Below, one piece after another: positions 30,249 through 41,610 of a stretch of DNA of 64,000 bases. How positions within the stretch are numbered: the stretch's first letter is position 1; every line of letters begins with the position of its first letter. Below the pieces are notes generated by a model, which made no database searches, was not told the origin of the DNA, and saw nothing but the letters and a program-made list of their open reading frames with translations. This DNA comes from Rhineura floridana (taxonomy: Eukaryota > Chordata > Lepidosauria > Squamata > Rhineuridae): NCBI RefSeq assembly GCF_030035675.1, contig NC_084500.1, positions 9,750,720 to 9,814,719 on the forward strand, read 5' to 3'. Made by a program: the position numbers and the translations under genes.

Positions 30249-31517
30249 TCACTCTAGTCTCCGTCTTGTTTGCTTCATCACCACCAGCTCCTTGGTAAAC
30301 CAAGGAGCAGGTTTGGCTCCACTACGTGAGAGGAGACGCTCAGGAGTGATCGTGTCCACTGCCCTGGCCATTTCCTCATTCCAGAGGTCAACCAGGGCTT
30401 CGACAGGATCACCTGCCACGGTGGCAGGAAAATCCCCAAGAGTCCTCAGGAACCTATCTGGGTCCATCAGGCTCCTGGGGCGGACCATCCTAATCAGTCC
30501 CCCACCCTTGCAGAGGTTCTGAGTCCCAGTGAGTCTAAACCCAACCAGGTAGTGATCTGTCCATGACAAAGGAGTCAATGAAAGATCCTCCACACCAAGA
30601 TCACCATCATCCTTCTCCACACAGAAAACAAGATCCAGAGTGTGACCAGCAGCATGAGTGGGGCCAGTTACTACTTGGGACAGATCCATGGTTGTCATGC
30701 AGGCCATGAAGTCCTGAGCCACTCCTGACAGGGGGGCCTCGGCATGGATGTTGAAGTCTCCCAGCACCACAAGCCGCGGGGACTCCAACAATAACCCCGA
30801 GACCACCCCAGCTAGCTCAGGAAGGGAGACTGTTGAGCTGCAGGATGGGCGGTACACCAACAGAATCCCTATTCTGTCCCGGCCACTCAGCTTCAGATAC
30901 ACACACTCGAAACCAGAATACTGTGGAACAGGGCACCTGGTCAGGGAGATGGTATCTTGGTAGATCACTGTGACTCCTCCTCCCCACCCCCCAGGTCTCG
31001 CCTGCTGCTGCAACGAGAAACCTGATGGGCAGAGCTGAGAGAGATTAACCCCCCCAGCTTTGTCCAACCAGGTCTCAGTAATACAAGCCAGGTCGGCGAG
31101 CTCATCCAGGATCAGGTCCTGGATGGCCGTTGTTTTACCATTCACCGACCTGGCATTCATGAGCAGCAGTTTCAACCCAGGGGGACTGACACTGTGGCTA
31201 TCCAGGTTGTTTGCGTGGAGAGACAGCTTGGGGGCAACCAACATCCTGTTGCATATCCCTCTCACCCGATAACATCGCTGTCCCCCCACACCATATCTCC
31301 CTCTGTCCTCTATGGTGCTAATGGGAGCCACCTGGATCCCCCTCCCTGGCCTACTATAAGGGGAGCACATCCTGCCATCATAAGAAGACCAAAAGCCTTG
31401 AGATAGGTCATCTTTAGAATGAGGCTCTGGAACAGGGGTACTATCTTGGACCTTTCTAAGGGCAGGGTCAAGATCAGAAATTTTGTTTTCCCAGCTGGCA
31501 GCATTTCCAGACTGCAC
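30249..31517 (-). pseudogene. Older L2: endonuclease part of ORF2
   Basis: This frame of 422 codons shows the APE-type endonuclease motifs LLLMNARSVNGKTT, ITETWLDK, GGGVTVIYQD, VLVVYRP-like, GDFNIHAE and SWTDHYLV, followed by the linker IRMVRPRSLMDPDRFL, which the intact L2 also has. It is a detached fragment of a once longer frame. The first 90 residues do not match the intact L2. Confidence 0.8.
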
Positions 31518-31760
31518 AGTTGCTTGAGCAAGCCTCCTAAGAAAATTCAGTCAGCAGAAATAGGAGGAGGAGCCAACTGGACTTGTACTTTCCAAATTAG
31601 TCCTCTCATAAGAGAAAGCATTTGAATCACAAAGCTCCCCTACAGAATGCTCATAATTCTCTCCACATTGGGGGACATACTGACTATTGGGATTATTGCA
31701 AGCTTCAAGAGACATAGTATCTTCCTCTATTAGCTCGATCACATCCATGCTCTACACCAA

Positions 31761-32355
31761 ATATCCCTGTATATTGAAAGTCAGATGTTGTAGCTTTCCC
31801 TTCTCCTTGACTCACCTGTTTTCCAAGTGGTTGGAATCTCTTTTGTGGTATAATATTCCATCATGTCATCTCTTGGCAATGGTACAATCCACAAAATAGA
31901 CATTAAGCACTTCATCTTCTGTCTGCCTTTATTGGCCACTAGGAGGCAGCATAAAAAACTACTGCAGATTTCCTTCTGATGAAAACTGAATTGACATACG
32001 CTGCCAGTAGCTGCCAGTATCGTTCCTGTTGAATCGTTTTCTGGCTTTTCCATTCATACGGCAGTTTTGTGAAGATGAAATGGGAAATGGAGGATGGGGG
32101 GAGAAAAATATAATTTAGATTCTCCCACAGATTCGGATGCATGATAAATGAAGATTGTATTCTACTGGATGGCATTCTACTGGGAACATGCAAACAATTT
32201 TTGACAAAGTAATTTTGCCAAAAATTTCAGACATCCCAATTAGAATTGGTGAAATCTGGAGCATTGGCTTCTTCCTGTCCACTTGTGTGTGTGAGAATAC
32301 CTACTAACAGGGAAAGGTTTTGAACATTTAGTGAACATGCCTGGGATATGACAGT
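31761..32355. other. Unassigned sequence
   Basis: No gene or identifiable repeat. The phrase CCACTAGGAGGCAGC near 31938 is seen in many reptile repeats but does not settle an identity. Confidence 0.4.
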
Positions 32356-32359
32356 TAGA

Positions 32360-32470
32360 TGCTCTCTGCCACTGGTAGATTACAACTCCCATCATTCCTG
32401 ACCGCTGGGTATGCTAACTTGGGGCTGATGGGAGTTGGCAGTCCAACAGCATCTGGAAGGCTACAGGTTC
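32360..32470. repeat. Foldback interspersed repeat (MITE-like)
   Basis: GATTACAACTCCCATCATTC and GGGCTGATGGGAGTTGGCAG, then TCCAACAGCATCTGGAAGGC, facing each other. Same family as 9857-9997. Confidence 0.65.
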
Positions 32471-32605
32471 TTCTTGTCTACCTTGGAAAGCCTTTGTCTC
32501 CAATGAAAGGCTGGGTGAGTTTTACGTTTTAGCACAAAATATCCCACTAGGTGGCCCTTCATCATCATCATCATGTCCTACTTCAGCCCAAGAACTGTGA
32601 TGGAA

Positions 32606-32610
<5 letters not shown>

Positions 32611-32642
<32 letters not shown>

Positions 32643-32680
32643 ACATGCGTGTGTGTGTGTGTGTGTGTGTGCACATGCGT
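32611..32680. repeat. (GT)n microsatellite
   Basis: Two GT runs of about 30 and 20 bp, each followed by GCACATGCGT. Confidence 0.95.
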
Positions 32681-32869
32681 TTATTTGATCATACAATTCA
32701 TCATACAATGCAACATTTAATTTCATAACTACATTTGTTTTTTGCAATTAAAAAACATTGATTTTTGAAATATTCCAGGGAAAAAATCACATTTATTGAG
32801 TTAATCCTCTTGCACATTCATTTTTGTGTGTGCATGTTTGTGTTCAACATAGTTGACCTGACTATTGCG

Positions 32870-33825
32870 GAGGGAGGGGGAAATAAAGTTGTTTGAAACC
32901 AAATCATTACCCCACCTTCTATATGGAGCACAAATCAGACCTTATTCCAGTTTTAAACCTCTGGAAGCAGTACAATCTAAATTTTTGACAGCTGTCTTCC
33001 AAGTACCTCACTGCCTCCAGTACCAAGTACCAAACGCTGCCTCCAGATGGGCAAAACTAGGGCCTGGCTCACCACCTTTAACTTCTGACTGAAACTGGCC
33101 AGAAACCTTTTCCAATTGGTTTAGCTGCGCTAACATTACAAGATCAGTTCCAGTCAATATGGAAGCAAACGTTGCCTCAAAAACTCCATGGACTCTCCTT
33201 GGGAGCAAGGATAGGATGTGGCTGGAATGATTCTCAGACAATGCATTGCTGATGTTGAACACCAACATGATCTGGGTTTAATCTCCAACTACACCTCAGT
33301 CAACAGAGCACTCCAGCCTAATAAACCTGCAAACTACCTTTTTGCACTCTGTTCAAAAACGTCGCAGAGCTGTCACAATGGCACCCCTCCCTTCGGCTGT
33401 TATGGAGAGAAGATCTCGTAAAAAACCCTTACCATGACAGTAAGTGCCCCCTTCTGACTCTGAAGAGGAAATGGTGGCTGGTCATTCTATTGTGATTGAT
33501 GTACAACTCTAATTTGAATCTCTCCTACTGAAATCACCAGGATGGTCAGAGGCATTCTGTTTCTTTACTCCTTCTGACTAAAACACATTTATTACTTTTA
33601 GAGTTGCCAAATTTTGTGCTGCAGCAAACAAAAGTTGCTGGGAACTGACCTTAGCCATCTCATAATTTTCTTTCTCTTGGAATTTTGTAATATTATGTTT
33701 TAACAATCTTATATGTTTTAACCATTATGTCTTGCATTTTATTCTTCTGCATATTCGGATAATCTCTTATGAGAGTTTTCTGTTGGTCATTGACCATAAC
33801 AATAAAGATTTATGGGGGAGGGAGT
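32870..33825 (+). mobile_element. 3' end of a non-LTR retrotransposon (possibly Vingi/I-like), decayed
   Basis: Codons at 32865-33020 give LPHLLYGAQIRPYSSFKPLE then AVQSKFLTAVFQVP, the layout of the region after reverse transcriptase in several LINE clades (LYG, then LE-VQ-KFL and P). Later codons include VAKFCAAANKS near 33605, another phrase of that C-terminal region. The tail ends GTCATTGACCATAACAATAA then AGATTTAT. The frame has multiple stops and shifts. I lean to Vingi-like from the tail, with low certainty on the clade. Confidence 0.55.
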
Positions 33826-34829
33826 CACTCAACCCCCCACCATGTATTGAGTTGTAGAGAGATTCTGCATCCTAGCCGCCCTGCCTCCAACTTGCATCAA
33901 AGTTATGCCCTCAGCTCTCCATTTAGCTAGCATGTGTTCTCCTTTTGTTTTTGTAAATCATTTCATCTGTTTTAATGACTGTATATTGTGTTATATTGTT
34001 GCAACCCACCCGGGAACCTTAAAGCGTTGAAAACTTTACAATGTGTAGGGCTCTGTTTTTGTACATCGCAGGGCTCTTTCAGGTAGGAGGAGCCCAATGC
34101 GCATCGAGCCCCTTCACATGTTGGCCAAACAAGTGGATGACAAGGGTCAGGGCTTGCAGAGCATGTTTTGTGCCAGAGGGTGGGGCTAGACCCCCCAATG
34201 TTCTTTCTGTGCTCACGTAAACCTTCCCTTACGCATAGCCTGCATGAACAAAAAGCCAAAGACGCCAATGGACACAAAATATTTTTTTAAACTATGAATT
34301 TTGCAAAGACACATTTAAGCAACAAAATATACATTTCTGACCTTTCTGTAGAATTTTGTTTTATACAAGAACAAATACAAGATAGCAATAAATTAAATAT
34401 ACATTATTTACAACATACATCAGCAACCAGCTACAAAGCATCACCTCTCAACACACGAAAGAAATAGATTTTGTTTTGTCAGGAACCTTTTGAAAAAGAA
34501 TGCCTTTTCCATCACACATGCAAGTTTTTGACTACCATTTGTTTGGTCTTTTTTCGTCTCAAAATCAAGCATTTTCCTTCCTGGGAGATTATTTTAAGCC
34601 TGTGCTTTGTCGTTCATGAAATGGGAGGAGGGAGTGAAATGCGTGCATTACGGTTTTTTATTTTTTCAGCCAACAAAACCAAAATGACTTTAAAATTCAA
34701 GAAGAAATGAAACCCGGCATGAGTTAAAGACTGATACGAAGAGGTGAAATTGCAGATTTTAAGGAAGGAAAGTGTGACTTTTCCTTCCTCCAATAAAACA
34801 CATGAATGCAGAACTGGCTGATGACATTT
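33826..34829. other. Unassigned sequence with a LINE-tail-like patch
   Basis: Around 33990-34035, GCAACCCACCCGGGAACCTT resembles an L2-type 3' end. 34260-34760 is AT-rich with no frame of note. No host exon could be supported. Confidence 0.4.
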
Positions 34830-35030
34830 ACTAGCAATAGATTCTGAACAGACAAAAGGAAGGATTTCTTCACAGAACACATAATTAACAGCCGGAATTT
34901 GCTGCCAAGATGATGTGGCTTTCAAAGGGAATTTCAAAGGGACTCAGAAGCATTCAGGGAAGATGGAGCTATCAACCGTAAATTAGTCACAATAGGTCAG
35001 GGGGGCCTTTGTGTTCTGAAGCAGAATACC
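34830..35030 (+). mobile_element. CR1 LINE 3' region fragment, divergent
   Basis: ATTCTGAACAGACAAAAGGA, then TTCTTCACAGAACACATAAT and GAATTTGCTGCCAAGATGAT, parallels the CR1 3' region at 3745-3830 but is more decayed. Confidence 0.6.
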
Positions 35031-35057
35031 TTTCAATCAGTGGTGGCTGGTGTTACA

Positions 35058-35635
35058 CAGCGGTGTCACTAGCGGGAGTGTGGGGGGTGCGGACCTCCGG
35101 CGCGCGCCCTCCCAGGGGCATGGACGGGGTGGCTGGCCTCACGCACACACATGCGTGCGCACACTCAGCAGGAGATGCTGACCATGCGCTCCAGGCTGAC
35201 GGTGGAAGGCCTATCCCTGCTTCACCACCAGCGAGCGGGCACCTGCTTTGGGCACGCACAGGACTGGGTGCTGGGGGGCCCTTGGCGAGCCCCCAAATCT
35301 TGTGCTGAGCACGCGCGTGCATGCAAGGCCAGCCACCCCCGTCCATGCCCCTGGGAGGGTGCACACCAGAGGGGCACCCAGCCGGAGAAGCAGGCCTGGG
35401 AATGCCAGCGCACCTCCCTTGCCCCACCCACGCTGCTCCTGGTCTCGCCTGCCCGCCTGTCTCCGAGGAGGAGGAGTTGGCTGCTCCAACACTGACCCGG
35501 AGCGCTTCTCGGCTCCTTTGCCGGGCAACGGCGCAGGCGCCCTGCCCCACAACGGGGCGGCTCTGGGTGTCACCCCCCTCATGGTGTCACCTGGGTGCGG
35601 TCCACACACCCCGCACCCCGCTAGTGATGCCGCTG
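35058..35635 (+). mobile_element. hAT-like DNA transposon, complete, non-coding (CAGCGG-end family)
   Basis: The ends CAGCGGTGTCACTAGCGGG and (reversed) CAGCGGCATCACTAGCGGG form terminal inverted repeats. The flanks are a perfect 8-bp duplication GTGTTACA (35050-35057 and 35636-35643). The interior is unusually GC-rich and contains an internal inverted pair of about 90 bp: GGGGCATGGACGGGGTGGCT near 35114 and AGCCACCCCCGTCCATGCCC near 35331. The long open frames here are composition artefacts. Confidence 0.85.
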
Positions 35636-35793
35636 GTGTTACATTGGTAAGGCAGAATGTAGGGAACCCAAACAGGAGGCAGAGCCAACTAATTCTCCCC
35701 CCCATCTTCCTCTACAAGTTGCCCTACTGGGGAAAGGAGCAACTAAAATTAAAAAGGGGCTGATGCAACTCCACTATGAGGAAAGGTCAGAGC

Positions 35794-36164
35794 CAGGGGT
35801 GTAGTTGTCCAGGGTCTTGGGGGGGTCTTAGCCCTTGTATTTTTTTTGGGAGCACGGTCCCAGCAAGGTCCCTGTGTCTTCAGCATCCTGTGAGCATGAA
35901 AAGGGAGTGCCTTAGCCACTGCTTCCTTGATCTTTCCTGCTAATGGAGCTAATGAAAATGAAAGGTGAGTTAGCCATTGAGAAGAGTCTTCTCAATAGCT
36001 AACACTCTCCCCTTCCATGCTTATTGGCTCCTAGGGATGTCTGTTGTGGGAGAAGGTATTAACAAGGATCTCATTCTCAACCCCACAGCAAGAAAAGGGG
36101 AGGGGACATGGCTATGACTAACATGAAGGGACCCTGCACTTCTGAGTTTACCACTACACTACTG
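35794..36164 (+). mobile_element. Short hAT-like element, GTGTAGT family
   Basis: Begins CAGGGGTGTAGTTGTCC and ends CCACTACACTACTG. Flanks GTCAGAGC (35786-35793) and GTCACAGC (36165-36172) match at 7 of 8. It shares GTCTTAGCCC, GAGAAGAGTCTTCTCA and GGCTCCTAGGGATG with 20546-20877. Confidence 0.8.
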
Positions 36165-36429
36165 GTCACAGCTACAATTTCCCCATGCCTGTCAGGAAGC
36201 ATTCAAGGTGATTCCTGGGGTCAGCTATGGAAAGTGGGTGTTCCTCCCCACCTGTCAATCATCTGATGTAATAATGACCTGATGCATGGTGAGTTAATTC
36301 CTAGTTCCTGCCTGTCATATACGATGTCAGGTGTGGGGCAGGCAGGCATGGTTTGTGGAAAACCATGGGCCCAATGGGGAGGATTGGTGGGCCAAATTTG
36401 GCCCACAGCCAGAGGGTCCTCCACCCCAG

Positions 36430-36515
36430 CTTTATGACAACCTTCTGCAACTTGGGGTCCTCCAGGTGTTTTGGATTACAACTCCCATCAGCTCCAGCCA
36501 GCATGATGATCATAT
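36430..36515. repeat. Half of the foldback MITE-like repeat
   Basis: GGGGTCCTCCAGGTGTTTTG then ATTACAACTCCCATCAGCTC and CAGCCAGCATG. Only one arm is present. Confidence 0.55.
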
Positions 36516-36916
36516 TACACTTTTCTAGATGAATATACTTCCAATGTTATCATCTTCCTGCCATGTTTCACCACAAAGGGGAGCCTTTGGTGGCCATTCT
36601 ACCATTCCAGAACTTCTTTCTGTCATGTTGTGTGATTTTCATGAGCCACCAGAGAGCAAGGCCTTCACACTTCACACACACATCATATCTGATGTGTGCT
36701 GAAAGCAGAGACGCTGGCAGGGTGGGGAGTGTGACCACATGAGGGCAGTTGTGCGAACCCCTCTAAACTCAGTCCAGATAGAAAAATGTTTCAAGGTTCC
36801 CTCAGTTACCCATTTACTGTCACAGGGTGGTATTCAACTAAGTCCTATTCATTGTAGACCCACTGAAGTTAATGGGCATGGCTATGTTAGGTTCATTAAT
36901 TTCAGTGGGTCTACTC

Positions 36917-37360
36917 TAGGGATAGGTGAGAATTTCGATTCAGTTTACATTTCAAACAGAATTTATCAAAGTTGCACTTTCCAAAACAATATGAGAACCG
37001 AAACACAAACCATCCTTTGAAATTTGCAATTATTAGAATTATGGGATACAGTTCGCCAACTAAACAATATTTATAAAATTGCATTTATTAGGGGAATGTG
37101 TGCATAAAAAATGAATACATGAGTGAGAATAACATGCAAAAAGGCATTATGTGATGAGAAATGGTTTGCAAAAATGTGTACCTTTGTCAAAACTGCCTAC
37201 AAAAATGTGTTTATTTGGAGAAATTCACACTAAAATGGTGGAGAACTTTCATGAGGATTTTTTTTTAAAAAAATGCAGATTGCTGCAGAAATGTAGAGAA
37301 CTGAATTTAACCTTAGAAAAGTGAGAAGCTGAGAGAACCGAAATTGACAGACTATCCCTA
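36917..37360 (+). mobile_element. hAT-like element, TAGGGATAG-end family, copy 1
   Basis: The ends TAGGGATAGG and GACTATCCCTA are inverted. The flanks are a perfect 8-bp duplication GTCTACTC (36909-36916 and 37361-37368). The 444-bp interior is AT-rich and non-coding, with AAAATGTGTTTATTTGGAGA and CACACTAAAATGGTGGAGAA. A reversed copy lies at 42411-42854. Confidence 0.8.
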
Positions 37361-37489
37361 GTCTACTCTGAGTAGGACTTGGCTGAATTCAATTTATCTC
37401 CCCCGCCCCAGCTTGTTACGTCAGATAAAAAAATAATCTGATAACAAAAATAGACAGCAGTCTTAAAACAAGTCTGGCTCTTTCTCCAC

Positions 37490-37590
37490 CTAGTGGGGCA
37501 TTGTCTGTACCAACAGGAAGTTCTCCCAGCTTTGGAGACCCCAGAAATTGAACCTGGGACCTTATGCATGTAAAGCCCTTTCCTTAAAAG
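37490..37590 (-). mobile_element. tRNA-derived SINE head fragment
   Basis: AATTGAACCTGGGACCTTAT then GCATGTAAAGC is the reversed B-box and anticodon-arm side of the SINE at 38395-38590. It is diverged and partial. Confidence 0.45.
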
Positions 37591-37929
37591 ATAAAGTGAG
37601 ATTCCAGTCATCACGGTTCCTTTGCCCTTTACAATCAATGGGCTCACCTTGTTGCATGGAAAGGCTGGAACTGTGAGGAACCTCCCCATCCCTTCCCCTC
37701 CCCTCCCCACTCTGGCAGCCCCTACTGGGAGGCCCACCTTAACCAACAGCACTGCTGTTCCCAAGATAAGGGATGCAGTACTTTTTTCAGCCTGAGGGCC
37801 ATATCCTCTTCTGGGCAGCCTTCTGGGAGTCATGTGCCAGAAACAAAAGAGAATGGGGTGATGCATGAATATTTTTACTTTTGTACAGTACCATCCAGCC
37901 TCCTGAAGAAGCCCAGGGCAGCAAGAAGG

Positions 37930-38045
37930 CCTTAAGAACATTCGAAGAGCCCTGATGGATCAGGCAAACGGCCCATCTAGTTCAGTGTCTTATTCTCACA
38001 GTGGCCAACCAGATGCCAAAACCCTAACCCTTTCCCAGCCCAGGG
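37930..38045 (-). mobile_element. CR1 LINE 3' tip
   Basis: AAGAACATTCGAAGAGCCCT to GCCCATCTAGTTCAGTGTCT and CACAGTGGCCAACCAGATGC is the reverse of the CR1 tail at 3985-4078. Confidence 0.65.
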
Positions 38046-38394
38046 AACCTGGGACCTTCTGCTAGCAAAGACCGTGTTAAACTCCCCTTCTCAGGCACTT
38101 GAAACCACACTGGAGATTCCCACCATGTGGTTTCTGTGCTTTCATATTCCTTACATGCCTCTTTTTCACTGATTTTAAGCCTGGGGCCAGGCATTTTTCA
38201 GGCCTGTCTCTCGATATTGAGTGCCATGCTGGGGGCGGGGGTGGAGTCAGGCCATTAACAATCATTATTGATTGTTCCTATTAAGGCCCAGCTTGGTCTT
38301 AGGGAAGAGATGCACACACAAGCAGTTTCCCTGTTTATTAACTGGAAAAGCAACCTTGGAGGCTGCAATCATGAGCAGAGTAAGTAGTGAGGGG

Positions 38395-38590
38395 AGGAAC
38401 ATGGGAAGCTGCCTTCTGCTGAGTCTGACCATTGGTCCCTCCAGCTCAGCACCACCTACACTGACTGGCAGTGGCTCTCCAGGGATTCAGCCAGGAAGTG
38501 TCTCCTAGCCTTACCCCATTGGGGATTGAACCTGGGATCTTCTGCACGCAGAGCAGGTGCTCTATCCTGAGCTACAGTCATTCCCTGAAG
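38395..38590 (-). mobile_element. tRNA-derived SINE, near complete
   Basis: On the minus strand, a tRNA-like head (GTAGCTCAGGATAGAGCACC, GCAGAAGATCCCAGGTTCAA) is followed by CCTGGAGAGCCACTGCCAGT and a tail CAGACTCAGCAGAAGGCAGC then TTCCCATGT. The A- and B-box patterns are visible. Forward copies are at 60490-60690 and (partial) 9700-9795. Confidence 0.75.
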
Positions 38591-38984
38591 AAGTGTTTTC
38601 ACCCTTTCTCTTTTTCCTCTCCAGATCGCACACACATCCTGGCTGCTTTTCCACCTGTGGGGAAAAGAGGCAGGGTCCCATGTATCTACTGCTGCTCAGA
38701 GAAAAGCACCTGGGGAGGAAGGTGATTTCAAACAGGCAAATGGGCAAAGTGGAAAGTTGAAGCAGCCCCTCTCCCTGCTGCTCCTCCTTTCAAAGTGGCA
38801 TGCCTCCCAAAGCTGATATCAAATGACAACAAAATGTTAGGATCCTCCACACATCTTCTACCTCAGGTCCACCATTGGGTTTATGGACCAATTTGAGTTT
38901 TGTTCTACAATTTCTCTGGGTAATGTGTAATAATAATTGTATTTTAAAAAAAGCTTTGGAATGTACTCATCTAAATTCTACTCT

Positions 38985-39110
38985 GAGTAGACCCATTGAA
39001 ATTAATGGACCTCAGAGTAGACCTGGTTGGGTTCACTGCTACTATAACTCAGGATCCTAAGTTAGTCATGTCCTTTAATGTCAATAGGTCTGCTCTGAGT
39101 AGAGCAGGAG
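38985..39110. repeat. Foldback interspersed repeat (CTGAGTAGACC type)
   Basis: TCTGAGTAGACCCATTGAA and its inverse, ending CTCTGAGTAGAGCAG, as in other AAGCCCCAT-type copies. Confidence 0.45.
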
Positions 39111-39130
39111 AGTGAAGAGGGAGGCATCCC

Positions 39131-39428
39131 AAATGCACTGCAGACAAAAGGGGGGCCCCTTGAAGTGCCGAGTCAACAACCAGCCAAAAATGAAAGTGGC
39201 AATTGTTTATTACAGCCCGACATGTTTTGGCTATCAAAAAACCCTTTATCAAGGCAACCTTGGACAAGTAGCATGCTGCTATCTCATCCGTGTACAAAAC
39301 AGTTTTTGTATGAGCTTTAATAAACGCGTCGGGCTGTAATAAACAATTACCACCTTTGTTTTCAACTGGTTGCTGACTCAGCACTTTGAGGGCCTCCCCT
39401 CTCTTTGTCTGCTCTGCACTGAATAGAA
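39131..39428. repeat. Long inverted repeat (foldback), about 95-bp arms
   Basis: The left arm (39131-39226) contains TGCACTGCAGACAAAAGGGG and GGCAATTGTTTATTACAGCC then CGAC. The right arm (39323-39428) contains GTCGGGCTGTAATAAACAAT and TTTGTCTGCTCTGCACTGAA, its reverse complement. The 95-bp loop holds TTTTGGCTATCAAAAAACCC. The element type is unknown. Confidence 0.75.
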
Positions 39429-39919
39429 CCGACACTGGATTCAACTCTTTCATATTTAAACAACAAAAGAATTATAGATTTCAACTAACAAGAATATTGC
39501 TTGCTTGCCTGTACCTATACTGCAATGCATTCAGATGGTACCTATTTTGAACTACTGGACCCCCCCAAGCTAAAGATGAGCCCGCCCATTTCTTTAAATC
39601 CTCCCTTGCTGCTTGGATTTCTCCAATGAAGGATACTATCAAATGACTGCCCTTGACTGGTTATAAAGACTACAATGGTGGTCTGAAAGGCATGTAACCC
39701 TTTTGAACTCTACAAGTTAATTCTAGCACCTTAAATTGTGCCCAGAAAACCAGTTGCAGAAGTTAAGACAGCAGGATGACTTAATTGGGGAAGAAGGGTA
39801 TGATTAAGGTTCATCAAATTAGGCACAGTGTGGAGAAAGTGGTGAGAGAGAGAACTTGGGCGGGGGGTCTGGTCACTCCACGAAACATGAACACAGAAGG
39901 CTGAGGTATGGGGAGAAAT

Positions 39920-40045
39920 GTGTGGGGAACCTTTAGGCCCTCCTGCTGTTATGGAACTACAACTCCCACCAGACCCAGCAAGCCGGGGATGATGGGAGCT
40001 GCAGGTCCAGCAACATCTGGAGGGCCAGAGGTCCCCCACACCTGC
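39920..40045. repeat. Foldback interspersed repeat (MITE-like)
   Basis: GTGTGGGGAACCTTTAGGCC, AACTACAACTCCCACCAGAC and the inverse GATGATGGGAGCTGCAGGTC then CAGCAACATCTGGAGGGCC. A well-kept member of the 9857-9997 family. Confidence 0.7.
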
Positions 40046-41325
40046 AATAGGAAGTACTTCTTTCCAAAACTCACTGGCACCAGTTTTTCCAACAGCCATT
40101 CACTTCAAAAGATGTAAAGGGAGGTTCAGCAATTCCATGGAGGAGGAGACATAGCTGGAAGCTAAACGAGATGACCAGGTTCACAGGCAGTGTGCCACTA
40201 GAGAGGGCTGTCATTTGCATGCCCCAGCTGCAGGCTTCCTAGAGACATCTGATTGGCCACAGGAGGCTGGACTAATGGAGGCAGGGCTTTTCTTACATTC
40301 CAGAACTGAAGTTGGAGAGAAAAGGGGGCAGGAGAGAGACAGAAGGAACAGAAAAGGTTGCAAAGATGCCACATTCTGTATTAGCTGAAGTTCTCTTCAA
40401 GAGGTGGAGCTTTCTACCACTTTCAGAACATCGAAATAACAAAGTCCATTAGCATTAGCATTAGAAAGACAGGAAAACAGAAAGGGCATTTGCAGCTGTA
40501 TGAGAGTCTTCTCAAGCTCCAGGTAGGAAAGGAACTAGCCCACAGTACAGCTAAGGATTATAAGAATATGTTTCTTAAAAAAACTAAAACAACTTTCTCA
40601 ACTCAGAAGGTACACAAGGAGAGCAGCGCTTGTGACCCTTAAGTCAAACACGGATAACTGAGAACAAGGAGCAGATAATGTTCGCAGGTTTCAAAAAGCC
40701 GAATGAATAACAGAGAAGCTGATTCAAGTACACGTTGGCAGCAAAACTCCATCTCCTCCCTGTGACGTCCTTCGGATCACAAAAAATGAAGTGTGAATGG
40801 TGGCGGTGGTGGGGAGAAGAATCCCACAACCTGTTTGGCTCATTTCCTTGGGCATCTTTTCCAGTCGCATCTAATGGAAAGATTGGCCTAGGACCGAAGT
40901 GCATGTCATATGCAGCAGTGGTGCTTAGTGTGGCAAAAAGAGCATTTTCACCTTAAAAACAAACAAAATCGAAACAGAAATGCCCTGCAAAAGACAAAAA
41001 GGGGGGGAAATTAGGTGGGGACTTGGCCCTTAGTGATGCAGGGCTGCACCAAAATATTTGCAGCAAAAGGTGTCATTCACAGTAGCACCCTTTTTTGCTC
41101 ACCCCAATGTCTCTGTGATATCTTGTACAGCTTTTAATTTTTTAAAAAATATAAACATACAGAGAAACATTCCATCAGACACAGGTGATCCTCTTAGTGA
41201 GACGTTGGACAAATACACTTACCTTATTGGAGGTCTGTGTGGTTTTATCCTTCAGCTAATGTGTCTGCATGGAAAGAAAGGGGATTAACTGGCTTCAGTT
41301 GGACTCAAACGTGCCTGCTCTGCTT
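40046..41325. other. Unassigned sequence
   Basis: No gene is supported. A short CR1-like phrase (CATCTGATTGGCCACAGGAG and GAGGCAGGGCTTTTCTTAC) lies at 40248-40300. The open frame at 40644-40904 (minus) has no recognisable motif. Confidence 0.4.
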
Positions 41326-41329
41326 TACA

Positions 41330-41610
41330 AGGTACCCTCCAGATGTTGTTGGGACTCCAACTCACATTAGCTCCCAGCCAGCATAGCCAATCGTCAGAGA
41401 TGATGGAAGCTGGAGTACAGGAACTTTGGGAGGGTGCTGTGTTGTTTACCCGTGCTCTAAGAGCAGCCTTCCCCAACTCTCAATGCCCAGGGTGGAGAAT
41501 CTTTGGCTCTCCACATGTTCTGGACTACAGCTTCAACCATCCCTGACCATGCTGTCTGGGGCTGATCGGAACTAGCATCTGGAAGGCCACAGGTTCCCCA
41601 TGCCAAGTGT
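41330..41610. repeat. Two adjacent foldback MITE-like repeats
   Basis: At 41330-41460: CCTCCAGATGTTGTTGGGAC and GATGATGGAAGCTGGAGTAC. At 41470-41610: TCTTTGGCTCTCCACATGTT, GGACTACAGCTTCAACCATC and TGGGGCTGATCGGAACTAGC with GGAAGGCCACAGGTTCCCC. Both belong to the 9857-9997 family. Confidence 0.55.

Larger units (their letters stand above)
28433..31760 (-). mobile_element. Older L2 LINE, broken, host of the intact L2
   Basis: A second L2-clade LINE on the minus strand. It has the N-terminal region and endonuclease at 31517-30249, an intermediate segment at 30100-29816, reverse transcriptase at 29791-28688, and C-terminal codons (LWNSLP, FLFQQAF) at 28669-28433. The frame is broken at about three places: between endonuclease and the middle segment, between that and RT, and before the C-terminus. 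It is a distinct subfamily from its neighbour. It stops just after FQQAFDSKGGQG, where the intact L2 begins. Sequence at 31551-31760 may be further 5' part. Confidence 0.8.

Noticed and set aside
34260-34760. Possible host 3' UTR because of its AT-rich, repeat-poor look
   Set aside because: No adjoining coding sequence on either strand. This would be guesswork.
35053-35763. Several overlapping open frames of 100-170 codons on both strands
   Set aside because: They lie across the GC-rich interior of a non-coding hAT-like element and have no recognisable motif.
40644-40956. Possible host exon
   Set aside because: The frame has no known motif, no supporting splice pattern and no conserved neighbour.
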